This document shows positions 1 through 9,272 of a stretch of 64,000 nt of DNA, in pieces. Source of the DNA: RDYZ01 sp964518905 (GTDB taxonomy: Bacteria > Cyanobacteriota > Cyanobacteriia > Cyanobacteriales > Geitlerinemataceae); the NCBI GenBank assembly GCA_964518905.1, contig CAZFJL010000004.1:67317-131316 (forward strand). Direction: 5' to 3'. A program made the position numbers and the translations under genes. The notes under the pieces are model-generated. The model did not search any database. It was not told the DNA's origin and saw only the letters and a list, made by a program, of their open reading frames with translations. Position 1 is the stretch's first letter; each line of letters starts with the position of its first letter.

Positions 1-1
1 A

Positions 2-844
2 CTGATATTGCTTGTGCTTGGGACGCTAGGAGGAATAGTTCTCTGGGCGCGTCATTCGTGGCAGCAGCGAGTTGAAGCCACTGTATTGCACAAAATTGAT
101 GCGGTTCCTGAGCTGACGGCGTATCAGATTGAAGTGGAAGCTAAAGGTAATCGGCTAGAGCTCGCGGGTGATTTGCCCTCTCGATCGCTCCAGGAAAAAT
201 TAATTGAAGTGGTGACGCCACTTGTGCCCGATCGCGAAATTGTTGATCGTACGCAACTCACGACCTTTGAGCCTGATGAGGCCACGATCTCGGCGGAGGT
301 AGACCGACTAACCGCGCTGCTCAATCGGACATTACCCGCCACCGTGGTCACGCAATATCAAAATCGCCGCATTACGCTGAAGGGCTGGGCTGAGGATGAA
401 GCCGTGCTCGCTGCGATCGGTCGTGCCTTTGAAGTTATTCCCGGCGTGCAGTCCGTGTCGAGCGCGTTATTGATTGACGCACCGCCGGACAAAATTCGGC
501 TGTATTTTGAACTCGGAGAGACAAACCCGATCGCGATCGGCGAACGCAAGCTAGAATCCGTCCAACGTTTTCTCCGCGAGTTTCCGAACTTGCAACTGGA
601 TATCATCGGTCACGCCGATCGGATCGGCTCAATCGAACAAAATCAGGCTCTTTCCCTCGCGCGAGCCGAACAAGTTCGCCAATTGTTAGTCAATCGAGGA
701 ATTGACGCCAGTCGTCTAACTGTTCGTGGCTCGCTTGAACTGCCGCCTGGAATCGATCCGCAACAGTCATTAGACCTCAGTCGCTGTGTTCGCTTTGAGA
801 TTTCCGATCTCGACCAGGCCGCGATCGAAGTACTGCCTGAATGA
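2..844 (+). CDS. OmpA/BON-domain envelope protein, C-terminal part
   Basis: The frame is open to the left edge, so the start lies outside the window and only the last 280 residues are seen. They begin with a hydrophobic segment (about residues 1-17), followed by two BON-like stretches (about 30-75 and 105-155) and an OmpA C-terminal domain (about 165-250) carrying the GHAD and LSLARAEQV signatures of the peptidoglycan-binding fold. The layout suggests an inner-membrane-anchored, periplasmic protein that grips the cell wall. A Ras-like GTPase follows on the same strand after 194 bases, so the two may be functionally linked; that link is inferred from position only. Confidence 0.85.
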   Translation: MILLVLGTLGGIVLWARHSWQQRVEATVLHKIDAVPELTAYQIEVEAKGNRLELAGDLPSRSLQEKLIEVVTPLVPDREIVDRTQLTTFEPDEATISAEVDRLTALLNRTLPATVVTQYQNRRITLKGWAEDEAVLAAIGRAFEVIPGVQSVSSALLIDAPPDKIRLYFELGETNPIAIGERKLESVQRFLREFPNLQLDIIGHADRIGSIEQNQALSLARAEQVRQLLVNRGIDASRLTVRGSLELPPGIDPQQSLDLSRCVRFEISDLDQAAIEVLPE

Positions 845-1038
845 TGCGATCGCCAGCGAAAGACAACGGGTAATGCCGTGCGATGAAATATAGGCAAAAT
901 AAGCCGTAATTTATCGAGTAAGATGGAAAGCCTAATTCTGCGCCTGTCGGCGTGCCATATCTTCCTGTTTAACATTAAGCGTCAACACAAAACCGCACAA
1001 TACGCGCAGACTTCAGAGAGACACTTTTCCTTAGTCCT

Positions 1039-1566
1039 ATGGCTGTAATATCTCGAAAGATCACAATGGTTGGCGACTTTAGCGTCGGGAAAACGAGCTT
1101 GATTCGCCGCTATGTGGAAGGAAAATTTGACGATCGCTATCTCTCGACGGTTGGCGTGAAAATCTCGCGCCGTAATCTCGATCTTCCGAGTGTTGATGGT
1201 GCAGATCCTCAAGCGATTCAACTGATTATTTGGGATTTGGAGGGTCAGACTAAATTTAAGGCGATCGCTCCAACGTATCTACAAGGATCAAAGGGAACGA
1301 TCATCGTTGCAGATATTTCGCGACCGGAGACGATCGACAGCATCCGAGGTCACATCGATCTGTACCGCAGCGTCAGCAAAGATGGCGCGATCATGATTGC
1401 ACTCAATAAGGCCGATCTGTTTGAGCCGGAGAAAAGTGCAGAGATCTTAGGGCAGTTAAAGCAAGCCTATCAAGCGGATATTATTGAGGCTTATACGACG
1501 TCAGCAAAAAGTGGCGAAAATGTAGAGTCGCTCTTTATTGAGCTAGCCGCAGCGACTCTAAAGTAA
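1039..1566 (+). CDS. Ras-like small GTP-binding protein
   Basis: This 175-residue protein has the complete small-GTPase set: P-loop GDFSVGKT (12-19), a Thr in switch I near residue 37, G3 motif WDLEGQ (65-70), G4 NKAD (123-126) and G5 TSAK (154-157). It resembles the Rab/Ras-like branch of prokaryotic GTPases more than Era or FeoB. The G3 motif is unusual: Rab/Ras proteins normally read DTAGQ, whereas here Leu-Glu replaces Thr-Ala while the catalytic Gln is kept. It should be cytoplasmic and cycle between GTP and GDP; its partner is unknown. The ATG has no clear Shine-Dalgarno sequence. A strong hairpin terminator lies about 95 bases downstream. Confidence 0.9.
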   Translation: MAVISRKITMVGDFSVGKTSLIRRYVEGKFDDRYLSTVGVKISRRNLDLPSVDGADPQAIQLIIWDLEGQTKFKAIAPTYLQGSKGTIIVADISRPETIDSIRGHIDLYRSVSKDGAIMIALNKADLFEPEKSAEILGQLKQAYQADIIEAYTTSAKSGENVESLFIELAAATLK

Positions 1567-1660
1567 AGCGATCTCGCGATTTTTCTCGATATGGGTGCAG
1601 TTGTCTTTCGGGCGATCACTTCAGCCTGATCGAGCAAAAAATAGGGCTTTATTTTTACCA

Positions 1661-1700
1661 AAAAAAGGCGTACAGTCAACCGATCTGTTACGCCTTTTTT
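1661..1700. terminator. Bidirectional intrinsic terminator
   Basis: An A6-GGCGTA-CAG arm pairs with CTG-TTACGCC-T6, with one bulged T and a 9-base loop. The A run on one side and the T run on the other let it stop transcription from both directions. It lies between the GTPase gene and the oppositely oriented rpsN. Confidence 0.85.
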
Positions 1701-1797
1701 AGTTTTATTTATTAGACTCTTTTGGTCTGCGGCTTGTGAAGATGAGCCTTTAATCAACAAGGCTAGGCGTCAGCGACTTTAAAGTAATGTTCCCTAA

Positions 1798-1920
1798 TAA
1801 TACGAAATCCGACTGTGTATAAGCTTAGATTGTCGATCTAGGCGGACACCGCACTTCGACTCCGCTCAGTGCTCATCGACACTTTTGTCTTTTTCCTAGA
1901 TAAAACCGGATTTCGTATAA
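1798..1920. repeat. MITE-like repeat, copy 1 of 3
   Basis: A block of about 120 bases bounded by inverted termini (TACGAAATCCG at the left, CGGATTTCGTA at the right). The interior carries the string ACTTCGACTCCGCTCAGTGC. Near-identical blocks lie at 19841-19962 (same orientation) and 33223-33344 (inverted). No coding capacity is visible. The rest of the gap 1567-2095 holds only the terminator and AT-rich sequence. Confidence 0.85.
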
Positions 1921-2095
1921 TTTCTGATAATTTTAAACGTTCTAAAACGAACTTTAACGTTAAAACAGCTTGGAATTACAACAGCTTGAAGTTAACGATT
2001 CAAAACTTTGTTGATTGCACGCGGCTCGCGTGGGGGTCAACCTTCGACCAATACGACCAAAACCGACCCCAACCCGACGAGCTAAGCGATCGAGA

Positions 2096-2398
2096 CTACC
2101 AGCTCGATTTCACGACGCCCGGAAGCAAACCTTTGTGCGCCATTTCGCGCAGTTGGTTGCGGCAGAGACCGAAATCACGGTAGTAGGCGCGGGGGCGACC
2201 GGTCGCCCAACAGCGATTGCGCACACGAGTGCGGGAGCTGTTGCGGGGAAGCTGCTGAATTTGGCTGTGAATTGCCATACGTTCAGCTTGGTTGGGTGCT
2301 TTGTCGAACGCTTCTTTCAGAGCTGCACGCTTTTCTTCGTATTTTTCAACGAGCTTCTTGCGTTTCAGGTGGCGCTCGACCATGCTTTTCTTAGCCAT
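2096..2398 (-). CDS. rpsN: 30S ribosomal protein S14
   Basis: The 100-residue product begins MAKKSMVERHLKRKKL and ends with the S14 core (RCWATGRPRAYYRDFGLCRN, then LREMAHKGLLPGV and KSSW). It is the long form used by cyanobacteria and plastids, without the paired CxxC zinc knuckles of the short form. S14 sits in the head of the small subunit near the decoding region. I chose the start that gives the family N-terminus; an upstream in-frame codon at 2419 would add seven unrelated residues. The gene stands alone on the minus strand, outside any ribosomal protein operon, as is common for rpsN in cyanobacteria. Confidence 0.95.
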   Translation of the reverse strand: MAKKSMVERHLKRKKLVEKYEEKRAALKEAFDKAPNQAERMAIHSQIQQLPRNSSRTRVRNRCWATGRPRAYYRDFGLCRNQLREMAHKGLLPGVVKSSW

Positions 2399-2490
2399 GA
2401 ATCGGGTTGTAATCCTCAAAAGTACGAATCACCAGTTTAATATCATAGGCGATCGCTTTGGGTTTGTCTTGGATTAGATTGTTATGGACA

Positions 2491-5400
2491 TCATGGGGCG
2501 AAGCCGAGCCGATCGCCATAGTCAAGCAAAATTTCTAGCGTGATTAAGCGATTGCGCCAGGTTTCGACCTGATAACTATCGCGCAATCCCTGAAGCCGCA
2601 GCCAGGTGTCAAAATCGGCGCGATAGTCTTGCAAGGTGGTTTTGGCGATCGCCAGGTTGGTCGCGCTCGGGGATTGTGACACCAACGCCAGCGCCTCCGA
2701 TAGCATCAACGTGCGTCCGCGCCACTGCAATAACTCATCGTCATCGATCCAGAGATTGCCCGATCGCAGTGCTAGTTCCCACTCGTTTTGCAGCAATTCG
2801 TAGCGCTGCCGTGCCATCTCAAACGGCGCACGCTCCGGCATGATATCCGACGCTTCCCCTTGGGTTTGCCGCAACATCTGCTCGACCTCGCTCGATAAAG
2901 CCGCCGTCGCAAACAAGGCGTAACCCATCGTCGGCAAATCGCGCAGGGCTTGGAGCTGGTCGGTGACGTTGGTGCGATCGAGGTCGTGGAGCCGCACGGA
3001 CGGGATAATCGGGATCGGACTCGGGTTCGCCAATAGGGGACTCACCAGGCTATGCAGACGGTTGGTGTCTTCGGCGTAACTCATCAGCACCACCTGATCG
3101 ACGATGCCTTCATCAATCCAGGCTTCCCAATGCTGCTGGAGCTTGTGAATGCGCTCGTGGGTGGAGTAGGCAAACACCGACGTGGAAAGCGTCAAACCCG
3201 GACGCCGATTGTCGATCCATTCGCGCACCTCGCGCACAAAGGTCGTGACGTTATCGACGCGAAATTGCGTCCACTGCGCCCAGAGGTCACGATCGCGCGG
3301 CGAAATCGTCAGCGGATCGACACCGGTTAGCGCTTCAAATTGCTCGCGTCCCGCTACCCCGTAACCATAGGTGCGCTCGGCTCCGGGATCTTGGAAAGGA
3401 TAGCGAATGTAGTCGAGCTGGATGCCGTCTACATCGTAGTTATTCACGATTTCGTCTAGCTCGCGGATCACGAACCAGCGAGCTTCCGGGTTGGCGGGAT
3501 CGAGGAAGGTTTTGCGCGATCCCTGGTGGCGGACACGTTCTTGGTCGTCACGGTTCGCCCACTCAGGATGTGCTTCGAGGACGGGGCCGGGATAGTCGAT
3601 CGGGTCGCCGACGATCACATTATGGGCTTCGTTACCCACGGCAAACGCCCAGACCCAGGCGTGCAACTCCATATCGCGGGCGTGCGCTAGTTCGACGGCG
3701 GCTTTGAGGGGGTCCCAGCCTCGCGTTAGGGGATTTTGGCGGGTAATGGCGCTGGGATAGATCGGATAGCCCGCGTTGATGGTTTCAAAAAAGACGGTGT
3801 TGATGCCCATCGCATCGAGCCGATCGAACAGGCGTTCGAGTCCAGCGGGCGATCCAGCTTCGACGATCGTGCCGCGATCGAGCCAGATGGCGCGGACTTC
3901 GGGCTGGGCGCGTTGGCGATCATCGGGGTAACTATTGAGCAGAGAGAGTCGCGCATCGATCCAGCGATCGCGGGCGGTGCGATAGTCTCCGGCGGCAACG
4001 AGTGCGGGGAATTCCGCGAGAGTTGCTCGTGCTTGATCGAGGACGGTGGCCGTCGCGCCGAGGTTGATCGGCTGATCGGGAGCTAGGGCGACGATATATT
4101 CACGGTTACGGCGTGGGGTTTGACCTAGGCGATCGGTGCGATCGGCGTCGAAATCGGGATCATCACTCCCCAAAGCCGCGATCGTGGTGTTGACCTGTAC
4201 CGCCTGCGCGGCCTGGGTCGCACTTTGGACACGTCCAATCAGTTCGCTCAGTTCCCGCTGCATCTTCAGAGCTTCGATCTGGGAAATGCGGGCATTGCCG
4301 CGCTCCACGTTTAAACCAGCGGGCGCAACGCGCAGAGCCATCAAGTCCTCGCCTGCGGTATTGCTAGCGGCATTGCGGATCGTGTTCGCGTCAGAATTCA
4401 GGCTGGGATTGAGACGAGGATTTGGGCTGAGATTCGGGCGCGGTACGATCGGCGATCGCGCCGTTGGGTTGATGGGAGCGAGGGCTGTGTCTGTATTGAC
4501 GTCGGTGTTGGTGTTGTCCGCACCGGTTGAACTGTTTGTGGAATTATCTGAATTGCTTGAATTGGAAGCGCGATCGAGACGGTTAGTGATCGAGGAAATC
4601 GGCGCGACACCTGTGGGCGTGTTGCGCGGGCGAGTATCTGCTGCGATCGGCTGAGTGGAATCGAAGTCAATACGCGAGGACGCATCATCGAAACGATTCG
4701 GGGATGGGTCACGGGACTCCGATCGCGAGCTCGTCGGTGCAGGATCATTCCAGGCTACGGGCTCAAATTCTTCGCCAGCATTACCGGCGTCCAAATCCTG
4801 CGTTCGTCGCAGCGCCGCCTTGAGCCATGCCACGTCGGCCTCGACCGCGCGATCGTTGCGTCCCCACTCCCAGCCTAAAAAGGTCACCTGAGGCGAAACC
4901 CCGACCGCCGTAGCATTTCCAGCCATCTGCCATGCCGCCGCCGCTTGGCTATCACCCCCTGATAAACTCAAAATTCCACCGTCGGGAATACGTCCGAGGG
5001 CATCGTTGGGCATCCAGGCCGTACGACAAGTGGGATCGCGATCGCAGCTCGTGGACAGCAGACGCATCGCCGCCGAACCCGGCAGTTCATCGAGCCACTG
5101 CATCCCGATCACATCGCGCAATCCGTCGCGCACACGCCGCGAGGAATCTTCCGCAAAACGTCCACTGACGATCACCCGCCCGCCGCTGGCGATCCAGGTC
5201 TCGATCGCGCTGGCCTGACGTCGCGAAATGTCTTCGAGATTGGGTAAAAACAAAACGTTGCTGTCGCCCAAGTCGCTGACATCATCGACGTCATTCCATT
5301 CGAGGGTCTGATAGCCGACATCGGCAGTCTGTAGCCGTTGCTCGATTTCGTCCCAGTAGCGATCGTTATCATTGCTCCGAATGACGGCAATCGATGATGT

Positions 5401-5511
5401 GGAGACCGCCGCTCGGGGGTGGATCAAGTCGAGTGGTAACCCGATCCCGAAAACGGAAAGACCGACGATCGCACGCAGACGATGCCAAGCTGGCAGAGAC
5501 GAAAAAGGCAT
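2491..5511 (-). CDS. GHL10-family glycoside hydrolase-like secreted protein
   Basis: A 1006-residue protein starting with a hydrophobic export signal (about 1-35). An N-terminal alpha/beta region (about 40-240) looks like a ThuA/glutamine-amidotransferase-like fold. A Ser/Asn/Thr-rich linker of low complexity follows (about 250-390). The GHL10 (formerly DUF187) barrel covers about 535-860, beginning near RAIWLDRG and including ELHAWVWAF and DGIQLDYIRYPF; the acidic residues of the latter fit a glycosidase active site. The last 150 residues are helical and unassigned. The GHL10 family acts on glycans, with peptidoglycan or polysaccharide proposed for relatives such as YngK; the substrate here is unknown. 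It is divergent from ggt with 157 bases between them. Confidence 0.88.
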   Translation of the reverse strand: MPFSSLPAWHRLRAIVGLSVFGIGLPLDLIHPRAAVSTSSIAVIRSNDNDRYWDEIEQRLQTADVGYQTLEWNDVDDVSDLGDSNVLFLPNLEDISRRQASAIETWIASGGRVIVSGRFAEDSSRRVRDGLRDVIGMQWLDELPGSAAMRLLSTSCDRDPTCRTAWMPNDALGRIPDGGILSLSGGDSQAAAAWQMAGNATAVGVSPQVTFLGWEWGRNDRAVEADVAWLKAALRRTQDLDAGNAGEEFEPVAWNDPAPTSSRSESRDPSPNRFDDASSRIDFDSTQPIAADTRPRNTPTGVAPISSITNRLDRASNSSNSDNSTNSSTGADNTNTDVNTDTALAPINPTARSPIVPRPNLSPNPRLNPSLNSDANTIRNAASNTAGEDLMALRVAPAGLNVERGNARISQIEALKMQRELSELIGRVQSATQAAQAVQVNTTIAALGSDDPDFDADRTDRLGQTPRRNREYIVALAPDQPINLGATATVLDQARATLAEFPALVAAGDYRTARDRWIDARLSLLNSYPDDRQRAQPEVRAIWLDRGTIVEAGSPAGLERLFDRLDAMGINTVFFETINAGYPIYPSAITRQNPLTRGWDPLKAAVELAHARDMELHAWVWAFAVGNEAHNVIVGDPIDYPGPVLEAHPEWANRDDQERVRHQGSRKTFLDPANPEARWFVIRELDEIVNNYDVDGIQLDYIRYPFQDPGAERTYGYGVAGREQFEALTGVDPLTISPRDRDLWAQWTQFRVDNVTTFVREVREWIDNRRPGLTLSTSVFAYSTHERIHKLQQHWEAWIDEGIVDQVVLMSYAEDTNRLHSLVSPLLANPSPIPIIPSVRLHDLDRTNVTDQLQALRDLPTMGYALFATAALSSEVEQMLRQTQGEASDIMPERAPFEMARQRYELLQNEWELALRSGNLWIDDDELLQWRGRTLMLSEALALVSQSPSATNLAIAKTTLQDYRADFDTWLRLQGLRDSYQVETWRNRLITLEILLDYGDRLGFAP

Positions 5512-5668
5512 GAAATTCAGTCGTACGGTGATGGGTGGAAGCGCAACTTATATATTACGTCTACGATGAATTTGATGCTTTTCCCGATACTTTGACGCCC
5601 AAGCCAAACCCATACGCCCTGATATTCTCCGTCACCCTCAATCCCTTTTTCAATTACCCCTCGTACTC

Positions 5669-7507
5669 ATGGGACACATCTTGGAATGGATCGCCATTCG
5701 ATCAATCCACGCAGCGATCATGTGGGGAGCGACGATCGCCGTCGTTGCGCTGCCCCCACAATCCGTCGCCGCGATCGAACCCGACGAGTCCAGCTTGGCG
5801 GAACACTCGCCGGAACTTCAGCCCGTCCGATCCATGACCGGCATGGTTGCCGCCGCGCATCCCCTCGCCAGTGAAGCAGGGGTCATGATCTTGCAGGCGG
5901 GCGGGAATGCGATCGACGCCGCGATCGCCACGGCCTTCGCGATTTCAGTTTTAGAGCCATACTCAGCGGGAATCGGGGGCGGTGGTTTTTTGCTGATGTA
6001 TGACGCGGAAACTCGCGAGATCCAATCGCTCGATTTTCGGGAACGCGCCCCGATCGCGGCGATAACGGACATGTATCTCGACGCAGACGGCGAGCCGACG
6101 GATGGTAGCCGCAGCGGTCACCGCGCTGTAGCGGTTCCGGGGACGGTCGCGGGGCTGTACGAAGCCCATCAGCGCTATGGTCGGTTGCCCTGGGCAGCGG
6201 TGGTACAACCGGCGATCGATTTGGCGGCGTCGGGGTTTGAGGTGAGCGATCGATTTGCGCGATCGCTCAACTGGCGATCAGCGGCGTTATTTAACAACCC
6301 CGCCGCCCACGCAGTGTTTAGTCGGGATGATGCGAGCGACACCCCACAGCTTTACGCCCTGGGCGATCGCTTCGTTCAGCCCGATCTCGCCGCGACCTTG
6401 CGACGCCTTGCCGATGACCCCGACGATTTTTATCATGGCCAAACCGCCGCCGCGATCGTGGCCGATATGGTCACCAATGATGGTCTGATCACGCAAGCGG
6501 ATCTAGATCGCTACGAACCGATCTGGCGAGATCCGCTCTGTGGTCTATTTCAGCCCGATCGCACCGATCCCGAGCAATTTCGGGTCTGTGCCATGGCTCC
6601 ACCGTCCTCCGGTGGGGTTCACCTGCTGCAAATTCTCAAGCTGATCGAACCGCTTGATTTAGCGAACCAGAGCGCAACCCAAGGACAGCATTTATTAATT
6701 GAAGCGATGAAAATCGCCTACGCCGATCGCGCGTACTATCTCGGTGACCCTGATTTTGTTGACGTGCCGGTAGCCGAGCTGGTCTCGCCCGAGTATCTCG
6801 ATCAACGTCGCGCTGAAATCGAAATCGATCGCGCCCGATCCGCCGACGAAGTCTACGCTGCCGATCCAGCCTTGATCGATCGGCTCGCGACGGAATCTCG
6901 CGACACTAGCCATCTGTCGGTGGTCGATGGCGATCGTAACGCCGTCAGTTTGACGTTCACGGTGAACGGTGGTTTTGGCGCAGGGATTGTCGCTGCCGGG
7001 ACGGGCATTGTTTTAAATAACGAAATGGATGATTTTTCGATCGCGCCCGGTGTCCCCAACCTCTACGGCCTGATCGGTGGCGAGGCCAACGCGATCGCCG
7101 CACGCAAGACCCCGCTATCGAGCATGACCCCGACGATCGTCACCGACACCGACGCCAATCTACGCCTCGTCGTCGGCGCTCCCGGTGGCAGCACCATCAT
7201 CACCACCATCGTCCAAATTTTGCTCCATTCGCTGGTCTTCGATCAAAACATTGCCACTGCGATCGCCGCGCCGCGTCTCCACCACCAGTGGCAGCCGGAC
7301 ACCCTCCGCCTCGATGCCAACTTCGACCCGGCGATCGTTAGTGATTTACGCACTCTGGGTCACGTGCTGGTGACCGGCGGCCGCTGGGGCAACGCCAATG
7401 CGATCGAGATTGTCCCGACCCCTATGGCTCCAGCATCGGGAATTCGCGCCGATCGCCTAGAGGGAGCGGCTGATCCGCGTGGAGACGGGATCGCACAGGG
7501 CTTTTAG
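5669..7507 (+). CDS. ggt: Gamma-glutamyltranspeptidase
   Basis: A 612-residue periplasmic enzyme that transfers or hydrolyses the gamma-glutamyl group of glutathione and related peptides. The N-terminal hydrophobic stretch ending about residue 34 fits a signal peptide. The large-subunit signature includes GGNAIDAAIATAF and GIGGGGFLLMYD. Autocleavage is expected before Thr413 in the DTSHLSV motif, releasing the small subunit with its N-terminal catalytic Thr. Downstream, PLSSMTPTIV and the glycine-rich GAPGGSTIITT match the substrate pocket. Length is normal for the family. A glutathione synthetase gene lies 54 kb away in the window, so the two may belong to the same thiol turnover. Confidence 0.95.
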   Translation: MGHILEWIAIRSIHAAIMWGATIAVVALPPQSVAAIEPDESSLAEHSPELQPVRSMTGMVAAAHPLASEAGVMILQAGGNAIDAAIATAFAISVLEPYSAGIGGGGFLLMYDAETREIQSLDFRERAPIAAITDMYLDADGEPTDGSRSGHRAVAVPGTVAGLYEAHQRYGRLPWAAVVQPAIDLAASGFEVSDRFARSLNWRSAALFNNPAAHAVFSRDDASDTPQLYALGDRFVQPDLAATLRRLADDPDDFYHGQTAAAIVADMVTNDGLITQADLDRYEPIWRDPLCGLFQPDRTDPEQFRVCAMAPPSSGGVHLLQILKLIEPLDLANQSATQGQHLLIEAMKIAYADRAYYLGDPDFVDVPVAELVSPEYLDQRRAEIEIDRARSADEVYAADPALIDRLATESRDTSHLSVVDGDRNAVSLTFTVNGGFGAGIVAAGTGIVLNNEMDDFSIAPGVPNLYGLIGGEANAIAARKTPLSSMTPTIVTDTDANLRLVVGAPGGSTIITTIVQILLHSLVFDQNIATAIAAPRLHHQWQPDTLRLDANFDPAIVSDLRTLGHVLVTGGRWGNANAIEIVPTPMAPASGIRADRLEGAADPRGDGIAQGF

Positions 7508-7752
7508 GCGACAAAGAGCGAATTTACGCGATCGTCTTGATTGATCAAAACATCCAGTAACTCAAGAACGACGCAGATAATGGAATTAGCCGATGAGCGC
7601 CGCATCGTTTTCAAACTGTACGGTTTGAGGCGTAACGCTAACGAAGACAGGTTTAAGCGAGAGGATAACAGCGAGTGAGGTGCTAGCAACACGTTTTAGA
7701 CTGGCGGTCTAATAAACCAAAGTTTGCCGAACACCATTTTAAAAAATAAATT

Positions 7753-7980
7753 ATGTCTCAATTAATGCTGTTTTTTGGAGCCATCATCGTGTCATGGCTC
7801 GTCTTTTCCTGGTTGATGAATGTCGTAAAAATGACGCTCTCAACGGCGCTGATGCTGGCGGCACTAATCATGTTGCTGCAAGTTGGCTTCGGCATCGATA
7901 TGCCAATGCTGATTGACACAATTTTTGCATTGCCCCGAATCTTATTTGATTTGCTGAGTCAAATTTTTAGCGGCCAGTGA
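7753..7980 (+). CDS. Small hydrophobic membrane protein
   Basis: A 75-residue product with two or three hydrophobic helices (about 3-20, 27-46 and 52-70) and almost no charged residues. It is probably an integral membrane protein. Proteins of this size and composition occur widely in cyanobacteria without an assigned role. The 245 bases before it hold no gene. The start has no strong Shine-Dalgarno sequence. Two palindromic repeats follow the stop. Confidence 0.65.
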   Translation: MSQLMLFFGAIIVSWLVFSWLMNVVKMTLSTALMLAALIMLLQVGFGIDMPMLIDTIFALPRILFDLLSQIFSGQ

Positions 7981-8019
7981 TTCAGTAGAACTCTTGCATG
8001 AATCGCCCTCATCCCCCGG

Positions 8020-8098
8020 CCCCTTCTCCCAAGCAGGGAGAAGGGGAGCCAAATCAAAAATATGCTTTTCAAAGTCCCTCTCCCGCTCTGGGAGAGGG
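8020..8098. repeat. Pair of CCTCTCCC-type palindromes
   Basis: Two hairpins lie close together: CCCCTTCTCCC-loop-GGGAGAAGGGG at 8020-8046 and CCCTCTCCC-loop-GGGAGAGGG at 8076-8098. This type of dispersed palindrome is common in cyanobacterial intergenic DNA. It lies between two convergent genes and may stop transcription, although neither hairpin has a T run. Confidence 0.75.
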
Positions 8099-8164
8099 AT
8101 TTAGGGAGAGGGAATGATATTCGTGCAAGAGGTCTAGTAGAAAGATCGAGGTTGTCGATGCACG

Positions 8165-8968
8165 TTAGCCCGACTTTCCCTGACGCGGGAAATGCTCAAC
8201 CTGGGCATAACCACCAAACACAAGATTTGATCCCTCGGTTTCGAGGCGGTTGAGCCGAAGCGTGATGCCATCGAGGTCAAAACGATCGAGGTCAACCATA
8301 TCGTTGAGCAGCAGCATCATCGCGTTGATTAACGAGGTCGCGTCCGTGTGGTGTTGCGCCGGTACGTCGTCCAAGTGAATTTGCGGGTCGCCAAACTCCA
8401 CCTTGCGGCGACGTTTGACGCTGACCTTGGTCGTGAACTTCAGCGGTAGACGCGGACAGCCTGGACCTTTGGCGGTGGCGGCGATCGTCACCATTGTATT
8501 GGCTCCGAGCTTCATCGAGACATCCTCGAACGAAACTAAACTCAGCGCCCAACTGCCGGTCAAACCGTCTATGTCGAGATTTTCGAGGCGCTTTTTCACC
8601 AGGTCGGCCTCGAAGGATCGGGTTAAACCGGCCTCGCTGAGAACCACACGGGCGATCGCCTGGGTGGGTTGCTTCAGCTTGAGCTGACCGGCCAGCACGG
8701 AGCTGGGATCGATCGCTACCGCGTCAGTCTCAAACGACATTTCAGCTACAGGGAACTGATTGCGGATCACAAGATTGCGACCCTGCATTTTGAAGCCGTC
8801 GATCGCGCCCTGGAGCAGCTTGCTCGGCGGATTACAGCGGATATTGACATCGATCGCTTCACATTCGCTAAACAAACGGGCGATCGACTGGCTTGCAACA
8901 GAATCGAGGAGTTGTTCGCCCCAATCATTGCCTGATTGCCAGTTATTTCCGGAAAAACTCCCAAACAT
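8165..8968 (-). CDS. DUF2993 (LmeA-type) protein
   Basis: A 267-residue protein with the features of the cyanobacterial DUF2993 family. The early ASQSIARLFSECEAIDVNIRC stretch, broken here as ASQSIARLF and SECEAIDVNIRC, is typical, followed by beta-rich repeats such as GFKMQGRNLVIRN and EMSFETDAVAIDP. The related mycobacterial LmeA binds phospholipids, so a lipid or membrane role is possible but not shown. There is no signal peptide. The gene runs divergently from rimM, separated by about 300 bases. Confidence 0.8.
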   Translation of the reverse strand: MFGSFSGNNWQSGNDWGEQLLDSVASQSIARLFSECEAIDVNIRCNPPSKLLQGAIDGFKMQGRNLVIRNQFPVAEMSFETDAVAIDPSSVLAGQLKLKQPTQAIARVVLSEAGLTRSFEADLVKKRLENLDIDGLTGSWALSLVSFEDVSMKLGANTMVTIAATAKGPGCPRLPLKFTTKVSVKRRRKVEFGDPQIHLDDVPAQHHTDATSLINAMMLLLNDMVDLDRFDLDGITLRLNRLETEGSNLVFGGYAQVEHFPRQGKSG

Positions 8969-9272
8969 GCGTGATGCAACGATAGGTCTAAATACCTAGG
9001 CGGGACGACAGAGTCCCTTTGTTTGTAACAAAGTCTAAAGATTCTTGCAATTCGTAAATCCCTACCACGGGCTCAAATTGGATCGTTTTTTTTGCCTATG
9101 TCCCAAGTTTATCGCCATAAGGTGACTCGGTTTGACCTCAATTTCGAGACCGTACCGCGAAACGATCGCGCAGGTTCGGTCACGGCGATCGCGTCTAAAT
9201 CTAAAATCGATCTCGTCGCGTGCTGTGTTTTTGGACACCGCGATCGGCGTGACGCCCTCTTATTGCAACGTT
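8969..9272. other. Divergent intergenic region, no gene
   Basis: About 300 bases between the DUF2993 gene and rimM. It must contain the promoters of both. Small open frames on the plus strand have no recognisable product, and I see no repeat or structured RNA. Confidence 0.5.
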
